Of a stretch of 35,230 bases of DNA, positions 16,217-24,575 are shown piece by piece; the stretch's first letter is position 1; each line of letters starts with the position of its first letter. The translations under genes and the position numbers were made by a program. The notes beneath the pieces are model-generated. The model saw only the letters and a list, made by a program, of their open reading frames with translations. It made no database searches and was not told the DNA's origin. Source of the stretch: Verrucomicrobia bacterium Opi.OSU.00C (GTDB taxonomy: Bacteria > Verrucomicrobiota > Verrucomicrobiia > Opitutales > PNEW01); assembly GCA_002922725.1 (NCBI GenBank), contig PNEW01000010.1, positions 1 to 35,230 on the forward strand, given 5' to 3'.

Positions 16217-17947
16217 TCAAGTATTCGGCTCCCAATCTTTCTTGTGGAGAAGCCCAGTAAGCCAGAAATTAAACATGATGAATACGAAGAAGATAATAAC
16301 AATACATGAAACCACAGTGCTGGCAAATCCAAGAGTTGGAGTATAGGCATCAACGGAAGTGTCTTTCATCACTTCATAAACGTGCCAATGTAAGCGAAGC
16401 CCAGAACGTACATAACCCATTAGCCCCATCAACCAGGTAAAAGTAACCGCAAGGAAAAATAACATGTACTGTGCTCTCGCAGGGATCTCCCCCCATTTAA
16501 TCTGACCGACAATACGTGCATTACGAAAAAGAAAAATGTCAATAATTGTAACCGATGTCATCGCGAATAATACAGAGATAACCTGGGGAACAGAAAGACC
16601 AATCCGCACTGTGGCTTCGACGAAATAACCAATCACCCCAATGGCAATGACAAAAATTATCGTTATCGCAAAAATTAGAAATTGAGCCGAATGACCAAGT
16701 GGTGCCCATGAAACTGTTGCCACTTTGTTTCCTCTTCGATAGAGAAGAAAACTGATATAAGTAGTAAGGATCATGATATTAACCGCCGTATTTTTTGCAG
16801 ACATCACACCCAAGATTCCAAGAACCGGGTGATGAGCTCCTCCCATTTTACGCGCTTCTTCTACCGTGGCTACAAGTGAATGTGGGGTTGCCCAAACAAC
16901 AAAACAGACTGTAATTGTTGCAAGAAGGTATTTAACAAATTTTTTATACTTCTCTGCTCCCTCTATTCGCTCCATACCTAACCATAAATAATAGTTAGCC
17001 CCGAGAAAGAGCATCCCAATAAGAACTGCTTGGATAATAAATAACCAGGAAAAAGCCCCTCCCATAAGCACCATACCCATTTGTGCGCGGAAAGCATAAA
17101 TTTCGCTTCCCAACCAATACCCGGCAAATGGCAAAGGAAGTAAAGCGGAAATAGCAATAAAGTTACCAACATACCCCATCCAGTCGTAATGAGCTTTTTC
17201 TTCTTTAGTTTTAGCACCTAAAAATTTAAACCCTGCATAAGCTGCAGCAATTGCTCCACCAAAACAGATATTGGCAATAACTCGGTGAATATTTATCGGC
17301 ATCCAAATATAATTGTTAACTGCATCCCAAGTACTTACCAGATTACCGGCCTCATCAATTCCACTTGGAGATGTCATAAAAGCAAGCCAGGCATTTGCAA
17401 TGAACATAATTGCTGTTCCTACGATATTTAAGCCTAATCCCAAAAGTAGGTGAACACGCGGTGAGAATTTACCCCATCCATAATAATAGCTGTATAAAAA
17501 CCCTGCTTCAGCAAAAAAGAGCAATCCATAAGGCCAAAAAGTCTTATCAAAAATGGAGATCAAGTAACTTGTGAATCTCGGATAGAGAATCATTAACATA
17601 AAAGTTAGGATTGCACCTAAAGTAGCAGTGAAGGAAAAAGAAACACTCAATAAACTAGTAAGTTCATGGGCTAGTTTATCGTAGCGTTTATCTCCTGTCT
17701 TATAACCTATAAATTCGATTAGTAGGGCAAACATTGGAACAGCCAAAACGAAAGCCGCATACATAAGATGCAATTCCCCTACCGCCCATATGGCAATCCG
17801 ACTACCAAAAAAGGGGAATTCTCGATAATCAACATCTGCACCACCACTCTGCGATTGCGCAAAGATTACTGTAGTTCCCGCTAAAAAAACTCCGAAGGAA
17901 ATTACAAACTTAATGATACTACTTTTATGATGTCCGCTCAGGATCAA
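16217..17947 (-). CDS. CydA-like (bd-like) cytochrome membrane protein
   Basis: A 576-residue polytopic protein related to subunit I of cytochrome bd quinol oxidase. A signal-like N-terminus (to about 31) precedes the first helix SRIAIWAVGELHLMYAAFVL. His60 aligns with the E. coli heme b595 ligand His19; Glu147 in FFAEAGFLYSYYYGW aligns with Glu107, and the NAW at 185-187 with the NGWMQ region; His221 in NIHRVIANICFGG is in the place of the heme b558 ligand His186. The position of Glu99 is a Pro (WPYGLLFFAE), and no CydB gene is nearby. Such bd-like proteins next to cytochromes c are known from nitrite oxidisers and other bacteria, and their activity is unproven. The first in-frame start is a TTG at 17947. 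Confidence 0.8.
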   Translation of the reverse strand: MILSGHHKSSIIKFVISFGVFLAGTTVIFAQSQSGGADVDYREFPFFGSRIAIWAVGELHLMYAAFVLAVPMFALLIEFIGYKTGDKRYDKLAHELTSLLSVSFSFTATLGAILTFMLMILYPRFTSYLISIFDKTFWPYGLLFFAEAGFLYSYYYGWGKFSPRVHLLLGLGLNIVGTAIMFIANAWLAFMTSPSGIDEAGNLVSTWDAVNNYIWMPINIHRVIANICFGGAIAAAYAGFKFLGAKTKEEKAHYDWMGYVGNFIAISALLPLPFAGYWLGSEIYAFRAQMGMVLMGGAFSWLFIIQAVLIGMLFLGANYYLWLGMERIEGAEKYKKFVKYLLATITVCFVVWATPHSLVATVEEARKMGGAHHPVLGILGVMSAKNTAVNIMILTTYISFLLYRRGNKVATVSWAPLGHSAQFLIFAITIIFVIAIGVIGYFVEATVRIGLSVPQVISVLFAMTSVTIIDIFLFRNARIVGQIKWGEIPARAQYMLFFLAVTFTWLMGLMGYVRSGLRLHWHVYEVMKDTSVDAYTPTLGFASTVVSCIVIIFFVFIMFNFWLTGLLHKKDWEPNT

Positions 17948-17995
17948 GCTCTTTCAATTAGAATAATTTCACGCCAATAAAAAAGACTTATTGAA

Positions 17996-18790
17996 TTACC
18001 ATAAGTCATCACCACTCTGCGCCTCTGTCTTTGATTTATCTACTTCGCGATTTAACCAATTCGTATAATCATCTTGACTCAGGACTTCGATAAACCCCCT
18101 CATAGTAGAATGCCCTGTGCCACACAACTGACTACATGCAATAAGGTATTTCCCAGTTTGAAGAGCCTTAAAAGTAACGGGAATACTTGAACCAGGAATA
18201 ATATCTTGTTTCACCCTCATTGCAGGAATACCAAAACTGTGTATGACATCTTTGGAGAGAAGGTGTGTAATTATCGGTTTATCTACTGGCATAAATAGGC
18301 GTTTAGCAACAACATCATCTGCCGCATTTGGGTCTTTCATATCCAACCCAAGCGGATTGGTCTGTACATCTATCAACTCAGGGGATGTATTGCCAAAAAC
18401 CCCATCTGTTCCTGAATAATGAAAATTCCAAGCAAATTGTTCTGCTACGACACGAATAACCACCGATTCTGATTCCTCAGGAAAATCGTCCGCCCACTGT
18501 GCCCAGAGTGGAATAGAAAATCCTACAAGCAAGACAATCTCAGCAATAATAACACCTACTTCCGCATAAGTATTCAAATGCGAACGAGTCCCCGTGTAAC
18601 TAGCCTGAGGATTACGCGTCTGTCTAAATCGGAATAGCACATAAACAAAATATAGTGACCATCCTATAAATAAGATGATTGCAAGCAAGTGTACCCACCA
18701 GTTTAAACTATCGAGTGCAGCTCCGTGCTCTGAAACATCAATGGGAAGCCATGGCATCCCGAAGAAGTCTTGCATTGGTTGTTCCATCAT
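17996..18790 (-). CDS. coxB: Cytochrome c oxidase subunit II
   Basis: Subunit II carries the CuA site that receives electrons from cytochrome c. The 264-residue protein has two membrane helices (about 30-53 and 75-95) and a periplasmic cupredoxin domain. The CuA ligands are visible as His in DVIHSFGIP and the cluster CSQLCGTGHSTMRG (two Cys, His, Met). The usual Glu between the cysteines is Gln here; it binds through its backbone, so the site can still form. The aromatic AEQFAWNFHY patch is the usual electron entry. No fused cytochrome c domain is present. It overlaps the next upstream small gene by ATGA. Confidence 0.94.
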   Translation of the reverse strand: MMEQPMQDFFGMPWLPIDVSEHGAALDSLNWWVHLLAIILFIGWSLYFVYVLFRFRQTRNPQASYTGTRSHLNTYAEVGVIIAEIVLLVGFSIPLWAQWADDFPEESESVVIRVVAEQFAWNFHYSGTDGVFGNTSPELIDVQTNPLGLDMKDPNAADDVVAKRLFMPVDKPIITHLLSKDVIHSFGIPAMRVKQDIIPGSSIPVTFKALQTGKYLIACSQLCGTGHSTMRGFIEVLSQDDYTNWLNREVDKSKTEAQSGDDLW

Positions 18791-19050
18791 CGACCTTTCA
18801 TTATTTCTGAATTAGTACTTTGAAGTGAATAATCTCTAGATTTTTTCCACAGGTATATAAAAAAACCTGCAAAACCACAGAGTAAAGTTGAAATTACTAT
18901 ATAGAGGGAAATTATTGCCATATTAACACCTTCAGACATTTTCCCGGTCCCTGCGCTGAAGCAACTGCTACAAGCCACGAGTGGATGTGTAACAATTAAC
19001 AAGGTAATTAAAGTTAAACTATTTAAAAAATTACGGCAATTATATCTCAT
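18787..19050 (-). CDS. Small cysteine-containing membrane protein of the cox operon
   Basis: An 87-residue protein with a signal-like N-terminus ending in ACSSCFSAGTG (about 26-37), then one membrane helix (about 45-68) and a charged tail. The CSSC pair just outside the membrane could bind copper or act as a thiol redox site. Similar small Cys-pair proteins occur in cox operons of several phyla; I cannot assign a name. It overlaps both neighbours by ATGA junctions, so it is translationally coupled and likely a subunit or assembly factor of the oxidase. Confidence 0.65.
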   Translation of the reverse strand: MRYNCRNFLNSLTLITLLIVTHPLVACSSCFSAGTGKMSEGVNMAIISLYIVISTLLCGFAGFFIYLWKKSRDYSLQSTNSEIMKGR

Positions 19051-19235
19051 GGTAATAAATTCTGCATTTTATTAATAAAGGAATTACCATAAAAAAACAA
19101 AGCTATACCTGTGCCAATTGATCCAATACCGACAACTACATAGAAACCTGATTGTTGGAACGACCACCAACCGAATCCAAAGCACAGGATTAACGAAATC
19201 GTAATAAAAAATATGTGGAATATTTTTAAGGACAT
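19047..19235 (-). CDS. Small two-helix membrane protein of the cox operon
   Basis: A 62-residue protein made of two hydrophobic helices (about 7-22 and 28-48) with no motif I recognise. It directly follows the subunit IV gene (stop of one and start of the other adjacent) and overlaps the next small gene by four bases. The tight coupling at both ends supports it as a real gene and a likely accessory subunit. Confidence 0.55.
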   Translation of the reverse strand: MSLKIFHIFFITISLILCFGFGWWSFQQSGFYVVVGIGSIGTGIALFFYGNSFINKMQNLLP

Positions 19236-19553
19236 TTAATGTTTAACTGTAATTGTATGTGATATGACATCCAGATCCGTTACCACGGGAAGAACCATGA
19301 GGATAATAAAAAAAATGACTGTAAGGGAAAGAGACCATAAAATTAGTTTTTTTTCTGAAACTAGATGCATGAAGTAAGAAACTACTAACGATCCTTTTAC
19401 TAACGCGACGCACAAAGCTAGAGTAATAGTTGCCGGTACTGGTAAATTCAAATAAGAGACGGCAACGGTAATTACAGTCAGGCATAATAAGGCAACAAAA
19501 ATCGCAATGCAGGCCCGTATATGTTGATCAAGTTCTTCTAAGTTTTCAGCCAT
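19236..19553 (-). CDS. Cytochrome c oxidase subunit IV (prokaryotic COX4-like)
   Basis: A 105-residue protein with three membrane helices, matching the prokaryotic cytochrome oxidase subunit IV/CyoD-like family. The segment ALVKGSLVVSYFMHLVSEKK is the most typical part (family pattern K-x5-FMHL). The ATG at 19553 (MAENLEELDQHI) is chosen; a longer open frame upstream would run deep into the subunit III gene. It starts 11 bases after the subunit III stop. Confidence 0.82.
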   Translation of the reverse strand: MAENLEELDQHIRACIAIFVALLCLTVITVAVSYLNLPVPATITLALCVALVKGSLVVSYFMHLVSEKKLILWSLSLTVIFFIILMVLPVVTDLDVISHTITVKH

Positions 19554-19564
19554 AGTTTTTCCTA

Positions 19565-20164
19565 TTACATGAGATAAAGCGTCGGGAAAAGGAAGATCCA
19601 AACAAGGTCCACAAGATGCCAAAAAAGTCCGGCACATTCCACCCTTCCGGTAAAGCGGGCTGGATCTGTGTTCCACATTTTCGAACCTATAAATTGTAAA
19701 TATGCCAATACCAACATACCGCCTATAACATGCAATACATGTAAACCAGTAAGAGTAAAATAGATGGCAAGAAATGTGCTCTCCGATGGGAAGAGTCCAT
19801 GATGAAGTTTTGCACTATATTCAAAATATTTTACCACGAGAAAGATCAAACCGCAGGCAATCGTTATGTAATTATAAAATCGGTACTTATTAATGTCTCT
19901 TCTCACCAGAGAAGCCCATGCCATAACCATCGTAATACTTGAAGATATAAGTACTACCGTATTTAGTGTCGCAAGTGGCACATTGAGAATTGATACACCT
20001 TCTGGCCAAATTTCTGCGCCAATACGAAGTAAAACGTAAGCAGAAAAGAGGCCACCAAAGAGCATGACTTCTGAAGCAAGGAATAGCCAAATCCCAAGCT
20101 TGGCATTGACCAATCCCGTGTCAGGTCTCGGTTTACTTACATATGGTATTTCAATTGTAGACAT
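19565..20164 (-). CDS. coxC: Cytochrome c oxidase subunit III
   Basis: A 199-residue subunit III with five predicted membrane helices, the short form common in many bacteria. Recognisable parts are KLGIWLFLASEVMLFGGLFSAY near the N-terminus, FTLTGLHVLHVIGGM, and the C-terminal FWHLVDLVWIFLFPTLYL. The ATG at 20164 is preceded by AGGAG at a good distance; the TTG one codon earlier is less likely. It follows the subunit I gene by 18 bases. Confidence 0.93.
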   Translation of the reverse strand: MSTIEIPYVSKPRPDTGLVNAKLGIWLFLASEVMLFGGLFSAYVLLRIGAEIWPEGVSILNVPLATLNTVVLISSSITMVMAWASLVRRDINKYRFYNYITIACGLIFLVVKYFEYSAKLHHGLFPSESTFLAIYFTLTGLHVLHVIGGMLVLAYLQFIGSKMWNTDPARFTGRVECAGLFWHLVDLVWIFLFPTLYLM

Positions 20165-20182
20165 CAATTTATCTCCTGAATT

Positions 20183-21985
20183 TCAAGTGGAAGCCCCTTT
20201 TTCAAATTGAGGGCTAAAATCTTTTGCTGCACCGGGAACACTATATTCATAAGGGCCATTATAAACTTCAACTGCAGATTCGAAATTTCCATGTCCTGGT
20301 GGTGATGGTGCTGCCCATTCGACTGTTGTTGCATTCCATGGATTGCGTCCTACCTTTTTCCCTTTCTTTATGCTCCATAATAAATTTACTAAAAAAATTA
20401 TCTGAACCAACCCTAATGCCCAAGCGGACATCGACATCCATTTGTTCAAATAAAGGTAATTTGCAGCATGGGAATAAAACCCCGGATCTATAATTGCCGT
20501 GGCATCAGCATAGGATGCCCCTCCATCATGTAAGCGCCTGTTTATTCCGGCCATTCCCTGAATTAACATAGGGAAAAATACCAAATTCATGAAAATTAGT
20601 GTTCCCCAGAAATGCAACTTCCCAAGTGTTTCATTCATTAAGCGGCCTGAAACCTTAGGGAACCAATAATAGATTCCAGCAAAAAGCCCAAAAAGTGTCC
20701 CGGGCGCTACGACGTAATGAAAATGGCCAATGACATATAAAGTATCGTGGAGGTGAATATCTGATGCGCTGAGCCCTAATGGTAAACCCGTTAAACCACC
20801 AATTCCAAACATGGGTAAAAATCCCAGGGCAAAAAGCATTGGCGTATTAAATCGGATGGATCCACCCCAGAGGGTAAGAAATAGACAGGAAAGAATAATG
20901 ACCGAGGGTACAGATATAATCATTGTTGTCGTTTGAAAAAAAGCGTTCAATGTGGTACCCATACCAGTCATAAACATATGGTGTGCCCAAACAGAAAAAG
21001 ACATGAATCCTAGAAAAATCAAAGAATAAACCATGAGTTTATAGCCAAAAACAGGTTTACGCGCATTATTCGTAATAACTTCGGTAACAATCCCCATCGC
21101 AGGTAAAATGAGGACATAGACCTCAGGATGAGCAAGAAACCAAAATAAATGCTGCCACAAAAGGGGACTGCCACCTCCACTGATATCGGCTACCTCACCA
21201 CTGATAACCAAACCTGTTGGCAGGAAGAAGCTTGTTCCTGCAACTCGGTCCATTAACTGTAATAGCCCGGCAGCTTCAAGTGGGGGAAAAGCAAGAAGAA
21301 GAAGCACAGCCGTTACCAATTGAGTCCATACAAAAAAAGGCAGCCGCATATAAGTCATTCCTGGAGCACGTAGCTGAATCGCAGTGACAATAAAGTTTAT
21401 CGATCCCATCAAAGATGAGGTAATTAAGAAGATCATTCCAACTAGCCAAAAAGTTTGTCCTAACCCGATATCAATGTCCGCAAGAGGCGCATAAGAAGTC
21501 CATCCAGACTTTGCTGCTCCTTCAGGGAGAAAAAAACTAGCAAGCATGATAACGCCACCAACAAAAAGACACCAATAACTGAATGCATTAATTTTCGGGA
21601 AAGCCATATCCACAGCTCCAATTTGCAAGGGTAAAACAAAATTCCCGAAGGCACCAAAAGCCAATGGCACAACACCCATAAATACCATGATAGTCCCATG
21701 CATCGCCCCAAAGGTATTATAAGTGTCAGGCGTCATGATACCGTTGTTGCCAACAAGAAATCCCAGAATAGGTAAAGGCTGATCTGGATAGGCCAAGCTC
21801 CAGCGCATAAGCATCATTAACCCAAACCCAAAGAACAGAAACAATCCACCGGTAATCGTATATTGAATACCAATCATTTTATGATCGGTAGAAAATATGT
21901 ATTTTCTCAAGAATGAAAGCTCTTCGTGATGTTCTTCGTGACTTACTTCAGACTTTTTTTCTTCAGTGATGGTCGTATCTGCCAT
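20183..21985 (-). CDS. coxA: Cytochrome c oxidase subunit I, A1-type heme-copper oxidase
   Basis: Catalytic subunit with the heme a/a3 and CuB centre that reduces oxygen to water and pumps protons. The protein (600 residues, about 12 helices plus tails) shows the N-terminal STDHKMIGIQY, the D-channel Asp and Asn in GAVDMAFPKIN, the AHPEVYVLIL loop with the A1-type Glu and cross-linked Tyr, the CuB His pair in VWAHHMF, and VIGHFHYVVAPG with the heme ligands. The gating Glu in HPEV and the D-channel place it in A1. The N-terminus is rich in Glu and His (about 8-22). It is 60 bases downstream of the copper lipoprotein gene. Confidence 0.96.
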   Translation of the reverse strand: MADTTITEEKKSEVSHEEHHEELSFLRKYIFSTDHKMIGIQYTITGGLFLFFGFGLMMLMRWSLAYPDQPLPILGFLVGNNGIMTPDTYNTFGAMHGTIMVFMGVVPLAFGAFGNFVLPLQIGAVDMAFPKINAFSYWCLFVGGVIMLASFFLPEGAAKSGWTSYAPLADIDIGLGQTFWLVGMIFLITSSLMGSINFIVTAIQLRAPGMTYMRLPFFVWTQLVTAVLLLLAFPPLEAAGLLQLMDRVAGTSFFLPTGLVISGEVADISGGGSPLLWQHLFWFLAHPEVYVLILPAMGIVTEVITNNARKPVFGYKLMVYSLIFLGFMSFSVWAHHMFMTGMGTTLNAFFQTTTMIISVPSVIILSCLFLTLWGGSIRFNTPMLFALGFLPMFGIGGLTGLPLGLSASDIHLHDTLYVIGHFHYVVAPGTLFGLFAGIYYWFPKVSGRLMNETLGKLHFWGTLIFMNLVFFPMLIQGMAGINRRLHDGGASYADATAIIDPGFYSHAANYLYLNKWMSMSAWALGLVQIIFLVNLLWSIKKGKKVGRNPWNATTVEWAAPSPPGHGNFESAVEVYNGPYEYSVPGAAKDFSPQFEKGAST

Positions 21986-22045
21986 AGATTATAGTGTTTT
22001 TTAATGGGGGTAGTAAATTATAATATTTTTACTAGTAATTAACCT

Positions 22046-22879
22046 TTATCTTGAAAAAGCGAAATCGACTGTTTCATTTGAATCTGCTGCAACTGTGACC
22101 GTCGAAACCTGTGTTCCTAATTTCTCGTGCCAGGCTTCCACTTCGTAAGTTCCAGCTGGTAATCCAATAATTTCAAATTTCCCATCCACCCCGGTAACTG
22201 AAAAATAGGGATGACTCATAACTGCAGCATAGGAAAGCATCCAAGGATGTTTATCGCATTTTATACGAAACATGGACTCACTTTTTCTGAAACTACGTGG
22301 GGGAGCCTCGGTCATACTTCCGGGCATCGCTAAATTGAACTCTCTATTTTTTTCAGGAAGGGCGTGCACATTATGCAAGACTCCATCTGAGTTTTTAAAC
22401 ACTATGTTCTGTCCTTTCATAACTGCAAATACATGGGGCTTATAAGCACACCCCTCTTGATTCACTACCACAGGGGTTGTTGGTGGAGCGTATTTTTGTG
22501 CGCCCAAACCGCTTTTAATACTGACAAAGATATTCGCCATACTTTGACCCTCACCTAAAACTAGGGCCTCGCTTTTAGATGCCATTCCCCATTCCTCCCA
22601 TTTATGGACACAAACGGGTTCATCTGACATATCAAGTTCACGCATCTTTGGTGCATTACCTGTAAACTTAACTGTCCCGGTAATTTTCGCTCCTGATACT
22701 GGAACAGCAATAATCCCCTCTGCGGGTGCAGCAGGAGCCGTCACTTTTTTTACTTCATTTGTTATAGTTTTAGGTGCTGCCTCTTTCCCACCACAGCCAT
22801 AAGATACAAATAAAAGTATGACCCCTAGGAAAATCCCAAATGTATGTTTCATATTTAAATTATTCATTATTTTATTCAA
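22046..22879 (-). CDS. Copper-binding lipoprotein with carboxypeptidase-like domain
   Basis: First gene of the respiratory operon. A lipoprotein signal ends at Cys29 (VSYGCGG), followed by an Ala/Pro-rich linker and a plastocyanin-like domain. Possible copper ligands are His in LHNVHALPEKN and the Cys, His and Met in IKCDKHPWM; CxxHxxM is like other methylamine-utilisation-type cupredoxins. Residues about 230-277 (VDGKFEIIGLPAGTYEVEAW) are a carboxypeptidase-regulatory-like beta-sandwich. Paired starts at 22879, 22867 and 22852 are possible. The location suggests that it supplies electrons or copper to the oxidase; the function is unproven. Confidence 0.72.
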   Translation of the reverse strand: MNKIMNNLNMKHTFGIFLGVILLFVSYGCGGKEAAPKTITNEVKKVTAPAAPAEGIIAVPVSGAKITGTVKFTGNAPKMRELDMSDEPVCVHKWEEWGMASKSEALVLGEGQSMANIFVSIKSGLGAQKYAPPTTPVVVNQEGCAYKPHVFAVMKGQNIVFKNSDGVLHNVHALPEKNREFNLAMPGSMTEAPPRSFRKSESMFRIKCDKHPWMLSYAAVMSHPYFSVTGVDGKFEIIGLPAGTYEVEAWHEKLGTQVSTVTVAADSNETVDFAFSR

Positions 22880-23344
22880 CTCTGTTCTTTAAGTTTCAAC
22901 TTCCCTTAACCAAAGTATTATTTTTAAGTTTATTTTTAAGTAAAATCTAAGACTTAGAAAATATATTCTAAGGGATTTACGATAAAGCATCCGTTTAATC
23001 GTGCCATTTGAACACTGTCAATTATTTATGTCATATTATAAAACTATTTTGCACACCATTTATTATAATGAAGTTAAAATTTATAATCGAAGTAGATCCT
23101 GTTTTAGCCTATATAAGTAATAGTCATAGTCATCCCATCTTCGATTGATATCTAAATCCACATAAATGAGACACCCCATTCTGAATCTTCCAAAGAATGA
23201 AATTTTTTATAGATCCTTGGTGTCACAGCCAATTTTACGATTATTTCCCTCCCGATTCTTTAACCCGGATTCCTCTTCCCAAGCACATTACGTTTGCCAC
23301 AACCTGATTGCAGCCATCATATTTTAATCTCAATTGTACCCCGA
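22880..23344. promoter_or_regulatory. Probable promoter region of the respiratory operon
   Basis: 465 bases with no convincing gene, lying between the blue-copper gene and the respiratory operon, both read leftward. The part next to 22879 is very AT-rich and must contain the operon promoter unless transcription reads through from upstream. Apart from the dyad at 22953-22972 I see no defined site. Confidence 0.45.
22953..22972. promoter_or_regulatory. Perfect 7-bp dyad upstream of the respiratory operon
   Basis: cttagaa-aatata-ttctaag is a perfect inverted repeat with a 6-base spacer, 74-93 bases upstream of the first start at 22879. Size and position suit an operator for a dimeric regulator. 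In AT-rich DNA such a dyad may occur by chance, so the call is tentative. Confidence 0.3.
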
Positions 23345-23830
23345 TCATTTAATAATTATCAAAATACCTTTCATTCCGGCTAAATAGTGCCCTGGGAAGG
23401 TACAGATATACTCATATTTTCCAGGTATTTCTGGCACAGTAAACTCTACGGTAACTGTTTCATCGGGTCCCGCCATTCCCGTATAAGCAATAATCTCTTT
23501 TTCACGATCTATTGGAATATATTCATTTTCCCTAGCCATTATCGCGGCCATCGAGAAATTCTTAGCATCAACACTACTATTAAGGAGAACAAAATTATGG
23601 GCCATTCCCATCTTAGGTATTTTACCAATATTTTTAAGAATAATTTTAATTTTTTCGCCTGCTTTGACTTCAATCTCTGTAATATCGAATTTCATTTGGT
23701 CATTGCCAGTAATAGAAATTATTCGAGCTTCAGAGGTTAAATGATGCGCTCCCTCTAAGATTGTCACTGTTCCCAATAAAACAACAATCAAGTTAAAGCC
23801 TAAAAGATATTTCCAATTACCTTTACCCAT
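23345..23830 (-). CDS. Azurin/auracyanin-like blue copper protein
   Basis: A 161-residue exported electron carrier. The ATG at 23830 is chosen because AAGGAC lies seven bases before it; the ATG at 23848 lacks this. A signal or anchor covers about 7-27. The type 1 copper ligands are His78 (MAHNF), Cys143, His148 and Met153 in CTFPGHYLAGMKG. There are four residues between the last His and the Met, as in auracyanin and plastocyanin and unlike the three of azurin. It may carry electrons to the oxidase encoded just downstream, in addition to cytochromes c. Confidence 0.85.
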   Translation of the reverse strand: MGKGNWKYLLGFNLIVVLLGTVTILEGAHHLTSEARIISITGNDQMKFDITEIEVKAGEKIKIILKNIGKIPKMGMAHNFVLLNSSVDAKNFSMAAIMARENEYIPIDREKEIIAYTGMAGPDETVTVEFTVPEIPGKYEYICTFPGHYLAGMKGILIIIK

Positions 23831-23954
23831 TTTTAAAGTCCTTTTCATAGAATTTTTATTTTTTACCCCACCTCGTAATTGTTTTGGATAAATCTTTATA
23901 CCGAGAAAATCAATCCTTTATTGTCCCTCTAAATATTCCAATTTGCCGAAAAGA

Positions 23955-24503
23955 CTATAATGCGATCTTTTTAAGACTATCCCCAACCTTTACCTTTCCA
24001 GCTTGTAAAATGGTCGCATAAACCCCTCGAAGATTATGCCTAACGCCCTCAGAGGAATCGAGATAATCTTTAACCTCCTGGCCATAACGGATAGCAAACT
24101 TATGACATCCAGTATGGGGTTGATCTGAAAGCTCAATCACTGCTTCTCCCAAGCTTAATCTTTGCCCTGGTCTCAATAAACACAAATCAAATTCAACAAT
24201 AAAATTATCCCCGGCCAATGACCAAAATTTTTTATCTGGAGCGATCAACCGCATTAACCTAGAATTAAAAAGAGACACTTGAGCACGTGGATCTGAACTA
24301 CCATCCTTAAGTTTCACCCAACATAAATTTACCCAACGATCACCTTCTACTCCGTTTTCAGGTGAAAGTTGTACTTCTTGCAGAGATTTTCTTTCATTCC
24401 TTACTGGGCGGATAAAAATAGCTTCGACCACACCCGCTTCTTTTGGGGAGTTAAAAACATTTGGCATGCCCTTCTCAATTTCTTCTCTTATAAGGTGTTT
24501 CAT
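23955..24503 (-). CDS. MOSC-domain protein
   Basis: A 182-residue protein with the MOSC fold of molybdenum cofactor sulfurase C-terminal domains. It shows VEGDRWV, QVSLFNS, the core LAGDNFIVEF, and the conserved cysteine in QPHTGCHKF, which binds sulfur or the cofactor. Free-standing MOSC proteins act in molybdenum-dependent reductions (YiiM, YuaD-type) or sulfur transfer. It is the fourth gene in the leftward phosphonate-related set, 72 bases after the amidohydrolase. Its partner is unknown; the broken Mo-cofactor nucleotidyltransferase at the left end is the only other molybdenum gene seen. Confidence 0.85.
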   Translation of the reverse strand: MKHLIREEIEKGMPNVFNSPKEAGVVEAIFIRPVRNERKSLQEVQLSPENGVEGDRWVNLCWVKLKDGSSDPRAQVSLFNSRLMRLIAPDKKFWSLAGDNFIVEFDLCLLRPGQRLSLGEAVIELSDQPHTGCHKFAIRYGQEVKDYLDSSEGVRHNLRGVYATILQAGKVKVGDSLKKIAL

Positions 24504-24575
24504 CTTAATATGTTGTTACTTCCAAACACACACGACTTCAAAAAAGGTTGGGTTTATTTATCGTGTTCAATTAGA

